DNA of 64,000 nt from Herbaspirillum sp. GTDB lineage: Bacteria; Pseudomonadota; Gammaproteobacteria; Burkholderiales; Burkholderiaceae_D. A model generated the notes under the pieces. It had not been told where the DNA came from. It worked only from the letters and a program-made list of their open reading frames with translations, and made no database searches. Made by a program: the position numbers and the translations under genes. Positions 35,565 through 43,795 of this stretch are shown here, one piece after another (position 1 is the stretch's first letter; each line of letters begins with the position of its first letter). The DNA is taken from NCBI RefSeq assembly GCF_017744395.1, contig NZ_JAGIBI010000003.1, positions 1 to 64,000 of the forward strand, in the 5' to 3' direction.

Positions 35565-37496
35565 ATGACACAACACACCACCACTTACGGTCGGCAGTCG
35601 CCGCTGCAGGCTGTCGCCTCTGCTGCACCGGCCGTTCACTCCATTTCTTATCGTCCTGACATCGATGGCTTGCGCGCCGTTGCCGTGTTGTCCGTATTGG
35701 TTTTTCACGCGTTTCCCAGCGTACTGCGTGGCGGCTTCATTGGCGTGGATATATTTTTTGTCATTTCAGGGTTCCTGATTTCATCCATCATCGGCCAGGC
35801 GTTGGCTGAAGGCGATTTCAGTATCCGGCAGTTTTATATGCGCCGTATTTTGCGCATTTTTCCGGCACTGATTACTGTGTTGGCAGTAGCCTATGCCGCA
35901 GGCTGGATACTGATGCCGGCAGATGAATATGCGCGTTTGGCGACACATATTGTGTCCGGCGCCGGATTTTTTTCCAACTTTACTTATTGGAAGGAAGCCG
36001 GCTACTTTGACCCGGCAGCCGAAACAAAGCCGCTGCTGCATCTATGGTCGCTGGCGATTGAGGAACAGTTCTATATCGTGTGGCCATTCGTGTTGTTTGC
36101 CGCCAATAAACTGTGCCGCAAACGCGGTTTGCTGTTGGCGGCGTTGTCGGTTGCTGCTATCTCGTTTTGCCTGAACCTCCATGCCATCTATGTGAAGGCC
36201 GACACTGCCGGGCTTTATTATTCTCCGATGACCCGTTTCTGGGAGTTGCTGGTTGGAGGGATATTGGCCTACTGGCACGCAGGAAAGGGGCGAAAAGCAG
36301 TGCCGACGGCCGTTTCATCTCTGGCCAGTTTATGTTCGGCCGCAGGGGCGGGGGCAATCGTCATCGGCCTGTTTTGCATTTCCAGTACCAATGCTTTTCC
36401 GGGATGGTGGGCGCTTCTGCCCACGATCGGCGCGGCAATGCTGATCGGCGCCGGTCCGCAGACCTGGTTCAATCGCAATGTGCTTGCGCATCCTGCCGGC
36501 GTATGGCTAGGCTTGGTAAGTTATCCTTTGTACTTGTGGCATTGGCCACTGTTGTCCTTCGCGCATCATCTTGCTGCAGGCGCACCGCCAGCGTCGGTGC
36601 GGCTGGTGGTAGTGTTGCTGGCTGTCCCGCTGGCATGGATGACTAAGCGTTTTATCGAGAACCCGATTCGTCTGCAAGCGCGGCATGGCAGGGTGTCCAT
36701 GCTTGTCGCTTGCATGGCGCTCGTTGCTGGTATTGGCATCTTCACACAGTACCAGCAAGGGCTGCCTTGGCGCTATGGCACGGTTGAACTGCAACGCGAG
36801 CCGGGGCGGTTCGAATGCGAAGACCGCAAGAAGAACAGCGGCTGTATATTCGGGAACCCATCCGGAAAGATTGTCGTGGTGTATGGCGACAGCCACGCGG
36901 AACATCTCACCCGGGCCCTTGATGAAGCGTTGGGCAAGGAATACCTGTTTTATATGGTAACCAACGGCAGCTGCTTCATGGGGGAGAATGTCTTGCGTCC
37001 AGATATCGGCAATCAGCGCGATTGCCGGGCAGCGCAGGAGAAATTGCATTCGTTGCGCGGTAAAAACATCTATGCAGTCATTCGTTCGCAGCGTTGGCAT
37101 GCTTATGGAGGGGGGGGCGAGGCCAGCATCCGCGAACTGGTCAGCGATGCCTTGTTGGCAGGCGGCTTGCATCCACAGCGGACTATCATCGTGGGATCGA
37201 CCGCGGATGTGGGATTCGATTGCGAAGTGTCGAATTATTATGCACTGCCGTTTTCGCATCAGCGGCAATGCAAGCCGGCCGATGATACGCGGGCGGTCAA
37301 CCGCTTGTTCATCCGTGTGACCCAGGCATTGCAAGTGGGCGAGGGTGTGCGCTTTGTCTATCCCTATGAAAAGATCTGTCCGCAGGATCAATGTGTGGCC
37401 ATTGAAGGGCATGTCTCGAATTACTCGGATACACATCATCTGACCAAGGACGCCGCCTTGCTTTTGATGCCGGATATAGCCCGAGCCTTGCGCTAG
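35565..37496 (+). CDS. O-acyltransferase, OafA/YrhL type with SGNH domain
   Basis: A 643-residue inner-membrane protein. The acyltransferase-3 domain (about residues 28-370) starts 'YRPDIDGLRAVAVLSVLVFH' and contains 'GFIGVDIFFVISGFLISSII', 'MRRILRIFPAL' and 'LLHLWSLAIEEQFYIVWP'. A periplasmic SGNH domain (about 430-640) has 'VVVYGDSHAEHLTRAL' with the block I Ser and the final 'YSDTHHLTKDAA' His. Such proteins acetylate O-antigen or other exopolysaccharides. Base composition and codon use are clearly AT-richer than in neighbouring genes, suggesting horizontal acquisition. No ribosome site is evident. An eight-G run at 37110 could allow slippage. Confidence 0.92.
   Translation: MTQHTTTYGRQSPLQAVASAAPAVHSISYRPDIDGLRAVAVLSVLVFHAFPSVLRGGFIGVDIFFVISGFLISSIIGQALAEGDFSIRQFYMRRILRIFPALITVLAVAYAAGWILMPADEYARLATHIVSGAGFFSNFTYWKEAGYFDPAAETKPLLHLWSLAIEEQFYIVWPFVLFAANKLCRKRGLLLAALSVAAISFCLNLHAIYVKADTAGLYYSPMTRFWELLVGGILAYWHAGKGRKAVPTAVSSLASLCSAAGAGAIVIGLFCISSTNAFPGWWALLPTIGAAMLIGAGPQTWFNRNVLAHPAGVWLGLVSYPLYLWHWPLLSFAHHLAAGAPPASVRLVVVLLAVPLAWMTKRFIENPIRLQARHGRVSMLVACMALVAGIGIFTQYQQGLPWRYGTVELQREPGRFECEDRKKNSGCIFGNPSGKIVVVYGDSHAEHLTRALDEALGKEYLFYMVTNGSCFMGENVLRPDIGNQRDCRAAQEKLHSLRGKNIYAVIRSQRWHAYGGGGEASIRELVSDALLAGGLHPQRTIIVGSTADVGFDCEVSNYYALPFSHQRQCKPADDTRAVNRLFIRVTQALQVGEGVRFVYPYEKICPQDQCVAIEGHVSNYSDTHHLTKDAALLLMPDIARALR
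37110..37117 (+). repeat. Homopolymeric G8 tract inside the acyltransferase gene
   Basis: Eight consecutive G residues lie in the SGNH-domain part of the gene, encoding 'YGGGGEAS'. Gain or loss of one base would truncate the periplasmic domain. Confidence 0.7.
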
Positions 37497-37590
37497 TACA
37501 GGGTACTGCAATAGTTACTCGATGTTCCTGAGCTTGTTTCGGAATTAGTTTCGCAGAGCAGCACCAGTGGTCAGCCAAGGATAATTCCAA

Positions 37591-38661
37591 TCAGGCATTA
37601 CCCTTATGCCGCCCATGCTTGCGCAGATACATCGCCTTGTCTGCGGCGGCCAGCAGCGCGTGGAAATCGCACATCTCGGACGGCGTGACGGTGGCGGCGC
37701 CCAGGCTGATCTCGATCTCGGTATGCGGCCATTTCACCATCGACACCGCGTGCTTGATGCGCTCGGCCACCTGATGGGCGCCGATTTCTTCCGTATCGGG
37801 CAGGATCAGGGCGAACTCGTCGCCGCCGTAACGCGCCAGGAAGTCGCTGGCGCGTAGCGGCGAGCGCAGTACGCGCGCCAGTTGCGCCAGCAGCGCGTCG
37901 CCGGCCGGGTGGCCGTAGGTGTCGTTGTATTGCTTGAAGTAGTCCACATCCACCATCAGCATCGACAGCGGGCGCGCGTTGCGCAGGTGGCGCGTCCATT
38001 CTTCGCGCAGGCGCAGGTCGAAGTTGCGGCGGTTGCCGATGCCGGTGAGGGCATCGGTGAGCGTCTGCTGCTCCAGCTTTTGCATGGCGCGCCGGCTGTC
38101 GAGCTGGCTTTCCAGCTGGCGGCCCAGCTTCAGCAGACCATCGCGCTGGGTGGCCGACAGCGTGCGCGCATGGCGGTCCATCACGCACAGCGTGCCCAGC
38201 ACATCGCCGTTGGAAGCTACCAGCGGCACCGCGGCGTAAAAGCACACGTGCGGCGGATTGTTCGCCAGCGCCGACTCGCAGAAACGGCCGTCGGCCTGCA
38301 GGTCGACAATTTCGGTCAGTTGGCGTGGGCGGCGGGCGGCGGCTTCGCATACCGAGAAATCCACCGCCGTGCGAGACACGCCGTTCTGGCCGGGGAAGCG
38401 CCACCACTGGTTGCGGATGTCGCCGCGGCCATTGGCCACCGAGACGAAGGGATGCCGCAGGCCGATGTCGGCATGCAATTGCGTCATCATGCCGATGGGA
38501 GCGTCGCACAGGCTGCAGGCCAGCGAGATGAAATCGGCCAGCATCGGTTCCAGCCAGGCGTCGGCCTCTTCGCCGCCATTGGCCAGCGGGATGCGCGAGC
38601 CGGAGACGGCGCGCTTGAAGGCGCGGTCGGGTTTGAAAATGGTATGCAGGTTTCTGGTCAT
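37591..38661 (-). CDS. Diguanylate cyclase with GAF sensor domain
   Basis: A 356-residue protein. The N-terminal GAF domain spans about residues 35-185 ('FYAAVPLVASNGDVLGTLCV' is typical). A short helix 'MQKLEQQTLTDALTGIGNRR' links it to the GGDEF domain, with the active site intact in 'ARYGGDEFALILP' and an inhibitory I-site RxxD ('RASD') five residues upstream. It should therefore make c-di-GMP with product inhibition. There is no signal peptide or membrane segment, so it is cytoplasmic. It is convergent with the acyltransferase gene. The GAF ligand is unknown. Confidence 0.94.
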   Translation of the reverse strand: MTRNLHTIFKPDRAFKRAVSGSRIPLANGGEEADAWLEPMLADFISLACSLCDAPIGMMTQLHADIGLRHPFVSVANGRGDIRNQWWRFPGQNGVSRTAVDFSVCEAAARRPRQLTEIVDLQADGRFCESALANNPPHVCFYAAVPLVASNGDVLGTLCVMDRHARTLSATQRDGLLKLGRQLESQLDSRRAMQKLEQQTLTDALTGIGNRRNFDLRLREEWTRHLRNARPLSMLMVDVDYFKQYNDTYGHPAGDALLAQLARVLRSPLRASDFLARYGGDEFALILPDTEEIGAHQVAERIKHAVSMVKWPHTEIEISLGAATVTPSEMCDFHALLAAADKAMYLRKHGRHKGNA

Positions 38662-39198
38662 GGCGCTAGTCAGATGGTGAGTCTGCCTTCAATACGGTTG
38701 CCGGCGGTGATGGATGTCGCACGGCGGCGGCAGGCGGATGGTTTTTGTTCGCGTTTTGTCATGAGACGTTTTGCAAACGCATCCTGTTGCCTCATGGCAT
38801 TAAATTAGCAGATGGCATCCCGAAGTAAACGGGTTGGAACATCCTCTTACAAATTAAGCCCGGTCACATTCAAAACGATGCAATTTCAATCACATTCATC
38901 GTTATTGGCGTGTATATGGTGACAATTGATGCTTTGTCATCGAAATACTAATGTGTTTCCGAGGAGATGACAGTAAGCTTTTCTGCCGTTTCCGGGGGAT
39001 AGGATGACGGCGCTAACGTGTGTCGGAAATGTCCGACACGAGCGCCTTCATGACAGGAAAACAATGTCGCCAATAGGCGAAAGCTCGCATTTTATGGGCG
39101 GGAATTTCTCACGGAAGGGGAGGCGTGCGGACCGGCTTGCCAATTGACCCGGGCAAAAATAAACTCTGCCGTTTCGTTCTTCATTTTTGAAAGCAGAG
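38662..39198. other. 537-bp intergenic region between diguanylate cyclase and VOC genes
   Basis: This stretch should hold the promoters of two divergent genes. It is AT-richer than average around 38800-38960. The clearest structure is the inverted repeat at 39020-39039. A 47-codon frame (ATG at 39004, TGA about 39147) overlaps that repeat and has GGGGGATAG in front, but nothing else supports it. I see no tRNA or mobile element. Confidence 0.5.
39020..39039. promoter_or_regulatory. Perfect 8-bp inverted repeat, candidate operator
   Basis: GTGTCGGAaatgTCCGACAC: two 8-bp arms and a 4-bp spacer. It has no T run, so it is unlikely to be a terminator, and lies about 160 bp upstream of the VOC gene and 360 bp upstream of the cyclase gene. 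Confidence 0.5.
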
Positions 39199-39594
39199 AT
39201 GCCGACTCAGCCCAAAGCAGGCGCAGTCCTGTTTGCCAAAGATGTCGCCCGCCTCGCCGCGTTTTATGCGCAGGTGCTGGCGGTGCTTCCCAAGCATGCC
39301 GAAGCCGGGAAGGTAGTGATCGAAGCAGAGGAGTTCCTGCTGGTGATCCACGCCATGCCCGAGGCGGTGGCGGTCAAGGTGCAGATCGCCACGCCGCCGG
39401 TGCTGCGCGAGGCGGTGCCGGTCAAGCTGTTCCTGCCGGTGCGCTCGCTGGCGCAGGCGCGCATTGGCGCGCAGGCCCAGGGCGGCGGATTGAAGCCGGC
39501 CGAGGCCGAGTGGAGCGCGGCGGATTTCCGCGCCTGCGACGGCTTCGATCCGGAAGGCAACGTGGTGCAGTTCCGCGAAGCGCTGGTGCGTTGA
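39199..39594 (+). CDS. VOC (glyoxalase/bleomycin-resistance) family protein
   Basis: A 131-residue small protein. 'GAVLFAKDVARLAAFYAQVL' is the first beta-alpha unit of the vicinal oxygen chelate fold, and 'CDGFDPEGNVVQFREAL' is its last strand with the usual metal-ligand Glu position. The usual first-strand metal ligand is not obvious, so catalysis is uncertain. The ATG at 39199 was preferred; a TTG at 39187 is in frame. Downstream it converges on the tautomerase gene. Confidence 0.8.
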   Translation: MPTQPKAGAVLFAKDVARLAAFYAQVLAVLPKHAEAGKVVIEAEEFLLVIHAMPEAVAVKVQIATPPVLREAVPVKLFLPVRSLAQARIGAQAQGGGLKPAEAEWSAADFRACDGFDPEGNVVQFREALVR

Positions 39595-39607
39595 CCGGCG
39601 CTGTTTC

Positions 39608-39964
39608 TTACAGCACCTGCTTGCCGTAGATCTCGCGCTGCATATCGATCACTTCGGCCGTGATTTGCACCTGCGCGCCTTCCGGCCATGCCTGTTCCTT
39701 TTGCACGGTCGCCACCAGCAGGTCGGCGATCTGCTTCTTCACCTCCGGCGTTCGCCCCGAGAGGATGGTCAGGCGCAGGTGCATGAAAGCGCGCCTGGCC
39801 TGCGGCTGGGTGCCGACCAGAAAATCGTCCAGCCGGATGGCGCGCGCCTTGATCGAGTTCTCGTCGAAGTGGCCGCTGCCAACTAGCGCTTCATTGAGCC
39901 GCAGCAGGGTGGCTTGCGTGTCGATTTCCAGATTGCCGCTGTATTCGAAGAAGAGATGGGGCAT
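39608..39964 (-). CDS. 5-carboxymethyl-2-hydroxymuconate isomerase-like tautomerase
   Basis: The 118-residue protein begins 'MPHLFFEYSGNLEI', matching the CHMI family in the tautomerase superfamily, where Pro1 (exposed after Met removal) is the catalytic base. 'EVIDMQREIYGKQVL' is the typical end. Classical CHMI acts in homoprotocatechuate degradation, but no hpa gene is nearby. Here it follows the ammonia-lyase gene by 38 bases on the same strand, so it may act on the enamine/imine or oxo acid released by that enzyme. Confidence 0.85.
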   Translation of the reverse strand: MPHLFFEYSGNLEIDTQATLLRLNEALVGSGHFDENSIKARAIRLDDFLVGTQPQARRAFMHLRLTILSGRTPEVKKQIADLLVATVQKEQAWPEGAQVQITAEVIDMQREIYGKQVL

Positions 39965-40002
39965 GCTTGTTCCTGTCGTCAAAGAAATAATACGGGTATG
40001 GT

Positions 40003-40983
40003 TCAGTTCGCCAGATAGGCGGACAGCTTGCCGAGATCGATATTGCCGCCGCTGATGATCACGCCCACGCGCTTGCCCTGCAGCTGCGCACGATGCTTGC
40101 GCGCCGCCGCGAAGCCCAGGCAGCCGGTCGGTTCCACCACCATCTTCATGCGCTCGGCGAAGAAGCGCATGCACGCCACCAGTTCCTCGTCGGAGACGGT
40201 CAGGATGTCGTCGACATCGCGCTTGATCACGCCGAATGGGAATTTGCCCAGGAACTGGGTCTGGGCGCCGTCGGCAATGGTCTTGGGCGTGGCGATGCTG
40301 ACGATGCTGCCGCTGCGCAGCGATTGCTGGCCATCGTTGCCGGCTTCCGGCTCCACGCCGTAGATCTTGCAGTCCGGCGACAAGGCGCGCGCCGCCAGCG
40401 CCGAGCCCGACAGCAGGCCGCCGCCGCCCACGCAGACGAACAGCGCATCCAGCGGGCCGGTCTCTTCCAGCAATTCCTTGGCGGCCGTACCCTGGCCGGC
40501 CATCACATGCGGATGGTCGTAGGGCGGGATCACGGTCAGCTTGTGCTCTTCTGCCAGGCGCGCGCAAATCTCTTCACGGTTTTCGGTGTAGCGGTCGTAG
40601 GTCACGACGTTGGCGCCGTAGCCGCGGGTGGCCGCCACCTTGGCGGCGGGCGCATCCAGCGGCATCACGATGGTGGCGGGAATGCCCAGCAGTTGCGCCG
40701 CCAGTGCCGTGCCTTGCGCGTGGTTGCCGGAAGAATATGTGATCACGCCGGCCTTGCGTTGCGCGTCGTTGAACTGCGCCAGCGCATTCATCGCGCCGCG
40801 GAACTTGAAGGCGCCCATGCGCTGGAAGTTCTCGCACTTGAAGAACAGGCTGGCGCCGAGTTCGGCGTCGGCGGTGCGCGAGGTCAGCACCGGCGTGCGG
40901 TGCGCCCAGGGCTTGATGCGCTCGGCCGCCAGCAGGACGTCGGCGAAGGTGGGCAATTCGGTGGTGCTCGATACGGGAATCAC
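40003..40983 (-). CDS. PLP-dependent serine/threonine or 3-hydroxyaspartate ammonia-lyase
   Basis: A 326-residue fold-type II PLP enzyme. The lysine motif is 'GAFKFRGAMNAL', substrate binding 'SSGNHAQGTALAA', the phosphate cradle 'VGGGGLLSGSALAAR', and the end 'GVIISGGNIDLGKL'. The sequence is closest, from memory, to threo-3-hydroxyaspartate ammonia-lyases and serine racemase-like dehydratases rather than to IlvA, as it lacks the C-terminal ACT domain. The GTG at 40983 has AAAGGAA upstream. It lies 50 bases after the DauR-like regulator on the same strand. Confidence 0.88.
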   Translation of the reverse strand: MIPVSSTTELPTFADVLLAAERIKPWAHRTPVLTSRTADAELGASLFFKCENFQRMGAFKFRGAMNALAQFNDAQRKAGVITYSSGNHAQGTALAAQLLGIPATIVMPLDAPAAKVAATRGYGANVVTYDRYTENREEICARLAEEHKLTVIPPYDHPHVMAGQGTAAKELLEETGPLDALFVCVGGGGLLSGSALAARALSPDCKIYGVEPEAGNDGQQSLRSGSIVSIATPKTIADGAQTQFLGKFPFGVIKRDVDDILTVSDEELVACMRFFAERMKMVVEPTGCLGFAAARKHRAQLQGKRVGVIISGGNIDLGKLSAYLAN

Positions 40984-41033
40984 GGCAAGTTCCTTTCGGT
41001 CGGAAATCAAACAGGTTCTGAACAGGGCGGGGC

Positions 41034-41696
41034 TCAACCCCGCTCGTCGTTATAGACGGTGGCGCGCGAGACGCCGAGATGGGCGGCGACGATTTCCGCT
41101 GCGCGCCGTACCTCCATGCAGCCGGACTCGCGCAGCTCGCGCACCAGCGCGCGCCGCTCATCGGCCTTGAGGCTGCGCGGCGTGGTCGACAGCCGCGCCG
41201 CGAATGCATCGATCTTGCCGCGGATCGCCTGGGCGCCGGCCGGCTCCAGCGTCTCGGCCACGTGCGCGCTGCCGTCGATGCCGCCGAACTGGCGCAGCAT
41301 GCCTTGCAGCGCGCCGAACAGCGTCAGGTCGATGTTCATGCACAGCGCCGCCACGTATTTGCCGTCGGCATCCTTGATGCCGACCGAGGTGCTCTTGGCC
41401 TGGCGGCCGTCGGGCAGGCGGTTGGCGTAATTGGCCAGCACCTGCGGATAGGATTCGTCGGCGATGCGCGCCAGTCCAAGCTCGGTAGTGGCGTCGCCGA
41501 CTTCGCGGCCGGACAGGTTGTTGTGGATGGCGACGATGGAATGGTCGGCGTCGCGCAGGTCGTGCAGCACCACTTCGCAAAAGGGGGCGAAGGTTTCTCC
41601 CAGGCCTTGGGCGACTTGCGCCAGCTGCGACATTAGCAGCGCATGGTCGGGGCGGGACGGCGGCGAAGCTTTTTTCTTGCGAGGGGCGTTTTTCAT
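41034..41696 (-). CDS. YheO/DauR-like transcriptional regulator
   Basis: A 220-residue regulator. A lysine-rich start 'MKNAPRKKKASPPSRPDH' leads into a PAS-like YheO domain (about residues 20-135: 'FCEVVLHDLRDADHSIVAIH', 'STSVGIKDADGKYVAALCMN'). A C-terminal helix-turn-helix follows ('RRAAEIVAAHLGVSRATVYN'). DauR in Pseudomonas controls D-arginine catabolism; here the neighbours are an amino-acid ammonia-lyase and a tautomerase, which points to control of an amino-acid breakdown step. A large dyad ends one base before the ATG, and no ribosome site is seen. Confidence 0.88.
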   Translation of the reverse strand: MKNAPRKKKASPPSRPDHALLMSQLAQVAQGLGETFAPFCEVVLHDLRDADHSIVAIHNNLSGREVGDATTELGLARIADESYPQVLANYANRLPDGRQAKSTSVGIKDADGKYVAALCMNIDLTLFGALQGMLRQFGGIDGSAHVAETLEPAGAQAIRGKIDAFAARLSTTPRSLKADERRALVRELRESGCMEVRRAAEIVAAHLGVSRATVYNDERG

Positions 41697-41738
41697 GATC
41701 GATACATATTATCTAAAATTAGATTTTATGTATAGATC
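41697..41738. promoter_or_regulatory. 42-bp AT-rich dyad at the start of the DauR-like operon
   Basis: The layout is GATC-n-ATACATA-nn-ATCTAA-AA-TTAGAT-nn-TATGTAT-n-GATC, centred at 41717.5. Seventeen of the 21 mirrored positions pair. It abuts the regulator's start codon and is far more AT-rich than its surroundings. It is probably the autoregulatory operator. On the minus strand TAATAT near its end could be a -10 box, giving a leaderless mRNA. Confidence 0.7.
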
Positions 41739-41763
41739 ATGTCTTTCTTGCCGTGCCGGAAAT

Positions 41764-41792
41764 AAAAAAGCGGCAGCCCGCAGGCTTGCCGC
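41764..41792 (-). terminator. Terminator of the exbD-tonB-TBDT-exbB-PLD operon
   Basis: On the minus strand GCGGCA(A)GCC-TGCG-GGCTGCCGC forms a stem with one bulge and is followed by six T residues. It lies 33 bases after the phospholipase D stop. Confidence 0.82.
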
Positions 41793-41825
41793 CGATATTC
41801 CTGATTGCGTTCCGGTTGTCGCGGC

Positions 41826-43073
41826 TTATTCCTTGCCTTTCACCGGCTTCGGATACTGGCGCAGCACGTCGACCGGTTCGGCGTAAGGCGAATTCCAGGT
41901 TTGCTCATGCAACTCGGCGATGCGGCGCGCCATCTTTTCATTGTGCAGGACCACTTCCAGGTTGCGCGACTTGTCGAGGTAGCCGCCGGCCCAGTTGCTG
42001 GTGCCGATCCAGGCGATGCGGCCGTCGATGCTCATGGCCTTGGTATGGATCACCCGCGCGAACGGGATGAAGCCGGTCGAGGCGCGCGGCAGCGTGACGA
42101 TGCGGATTTCCACATTCGGCAGCACGGCCAGGCTCTGCAGGTAACGGATCGCCGGCTGTTCGGTATTCCAGTTCGACACCATCAGCTTGATCTTGACGCC
42201 GCGCGCGGCGGCGGTGCGGATGGCATCGTCGATCACCGGATAATAGGGGCGCGTGCGGTTGGGGCCGTAGGACAGCGGCGCGTAATCCAGCAATTGCACG
42301 CGCACTTCCTGCCTGGCGCCGGCCAGCAGCCGCACCAGTTCGCTTTCCGAGTCGCCCACGCCGGGCGGGTTGAAGGCATTGGGGCTGGCCACCAGGTAGT
42401 TGCCGCGGCTTTCGTCGGCCGGCACCGTAACGTTGTTTTGTATTGCCGGCGCCTGGCCGGCGGCGATCGCGGCTTGCGCCTGCCAGTCGATCTCGAAGAT
42501 CTGCTGGACCTGCGCGGCGACGGCGGCATCGGTGATCTTCAGGCCGGTTTCGTGGATATGCGAGAACGAGCGCCAGTCGAAGTTCTGGCTGCCGACAAAG
42601 GCGCTGCTGCCGTCGACCACGAAGTACTTGGCGTGGATGATGCCGTTGCCGGTCATCTTCGCATAATCGAGCTGGCGGAACTCCAGGTTGGGAATCCGCT
42701 TGAGCCGTTCGATGGTCGCCGGCACCGAGGCGAACTCGCCCTTCTTTTCCATCAGGAAGCGGATCTTCACGCCGCGCCGTCCGGCCGCATCGAGGTGGGC
42801 GATGATGTCGTCCAGCGCTTCGCCGTCCTGGCCGGCCACGTAGAATTGGCCGAAGTCGATCTGGCGCTGCGCGCCGTCGAACATCTCTTTCCAGACCAGC
42901 GCGGCATCGCGCAGGTCGGGCGTGGCCAATGCGGTTTCACGCGGCACGGTATGCACCAGCTCGAAGCCGGGAATGGCGAATTCGGCGTGGGCCGCACCTT
43001 GCAGCGAGAAGGCCAGGCCGATTGCCGCGGCCAGTTTTGCCGGCAGGCGCAATGATTTTTTCATGGGGCGCAT
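41826..43073 (-). CDS. Secreted phospholipase D family protein, PLD3/PLD4-like
   Basis: A 415-residue protein with a signal peptide (cleavage after 'LQGAAHA', residue 30). Two complete HKD motifs are seen: His147-Lys149-Asp154 ('IIHAKYFVVDGSSAFVGSQN' then FDWRS) and His343-Lys345-Asp350 ('VIHTKAMSIDGRIAWIGTSN'). The 'DWRS...ETG' and 'IGTSNW' contexts resemble animal PLD3/PLD4 and poxvirus K4-type proteins, which include 5'-exonucleases acting on single-stranded nucleic acid, more than cardiolipin synthases. It would work in the periplasm or outside the cell. It is the last gene of a TonB-system operon, ten bases after exbB. The start could also be the Met at 43064. Confidence 0.87.
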   Translation of the reverse strand: MRPMKKSLRLPAKLAAAIGLAFSLQGAAHAEFAIPGFELVHTVPRETALATPDLRDAALVWKEMFDGAQRQIDFGQFYVAGQDGEALDDIIAHLDAAGRRGVKIRFLMEKKGEFASVPATIERLKRIPNLEFRQLDYAKMTGNGIIHAKYFVVDGSSAFVGSQNFDWRSFSHIHETGLKITDAAVAAQVQQIFEIDWQAQAAIAAGQAPAIQNNVTVPADESRGNYLVASPNAFNPPGVGDSESELVRLLAGARQEVRVQLLDYAPLSYGPNRTRPYYPVIDDAIRTAAARGVKIKLMVSNWNTEQPAIRYLQSLAVLPNVEIRIVTLPRASTGFIPFARVIHTKAMSIDGRIAWIGTSNWAGGYLDKSRNLEVVLHNEKMARRIAELHEQTWNSPYAEPVDVLRQYPKPVKGKE

Positions 43074-43083
43074 GTCCGGATGA

Positions 43084-43728
43084 TCAGGCGACGTGCAGTT
43101 TGCCGTGCGTCTGCTGGACGTTGGCCTGCTGTTCTGAGGTGCGCCCCACGCAAGCGCGCAGCATCAACACTTTCAGATGATCGTTGATGCGCTCGATACG
43201 TTCCTGGAACAGGTTGAAGAAGAACATGCCGACCACCGCGATGCCGATGCCCAGCGCCGTGGCGTACAGCGCGGTGCCGATGCCCTGCGACACCTGGCCG
43301 GGGTCGGACACGCCCGAGACCGCCAGTGCCTTGAACGTGTCGATGATGCCCAGGATGGTACCCAACAGGCCCAGCAACGGCGCCGCGGTGACGATGGTGT
43401 CGAGGATCCACAGGCGCTGCTGCACTTCGCCGCGCTTGGCGATGTAGACCGACTCGCTGAAATCCTCCAGGTCCTTCTCGCTATGCAACTGGTGCTTTTC
43501 CGACAGGATGTCGCTGACCAGTTCCAGCGGCAGGCTGGGGCGGGCGGTCAGTTCCGCCGGCAATTCCTGCACATGCTGCACGGCATGGGTCATCGCCTTT
43601 TCCAGCCCGGTGGCCTGGCGCATGGTGTAGCCGAAAAACAGCCCGCGTTCGACGATGACGAAGATCGCCAGCGCGGCGCAGGCATACATCAGGTAGAAAG
43701 CCAGTTCGTGGAGTAATTGCATGTTCAT
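43084..43728 (-). CDS. exbB: ExbB-type proton channel subunit
   Basis: A 214-residue MotA/TolQ/ExbB family protein with an N-terminal helix ('LMYACAALAIFVIVERGLFF'), a cytoplasmic loop, and the paired C-terminal helices 'TAAPLLGLLGTILGIIDTFK' and 'GIGTALYATALGIGIAVVGM', the conserved channel motifs. With ExbD it uses the proton gradient to energise TonB. Unusually it is separated from exbD and tonB by the receptor gene, but all lie on one strand in order. Confidence 0.92.
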   Translation of the reverse strand: MNMQLLHELAFYLMYACAALAIFVIVERGLFFGYTMRQATGLEKAMTHAVQHVQELPAELTARPSLPLELVSDILSEKHQLHSEKDLEDFSESVYIAKRGEVQQRLWILDTIVTAAPLLGLLGTILGIIDTFKALAVSGVSDPGQVSQGIGTALYATALGIGIAVVGMFFFNLFQERIERINDHLKVLMLRACVGRTSEQQANVQQTHGKLHVA

Positions 43729-43795
43729 GGTTGCCTCTCTTGCGATGTTCAGGGCGGCGGCCCTTGCGCGCCGCCGCCCACGGGGTTGGCCGCGA

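Noticed and set aside
38890..38935. GG-N-GC pattern resembling a sigma-54 promoter (TGGTGACAATTGATGC)
   Set aside because: The GG to GC spacing is one base too long and the flanking consensus is poor.
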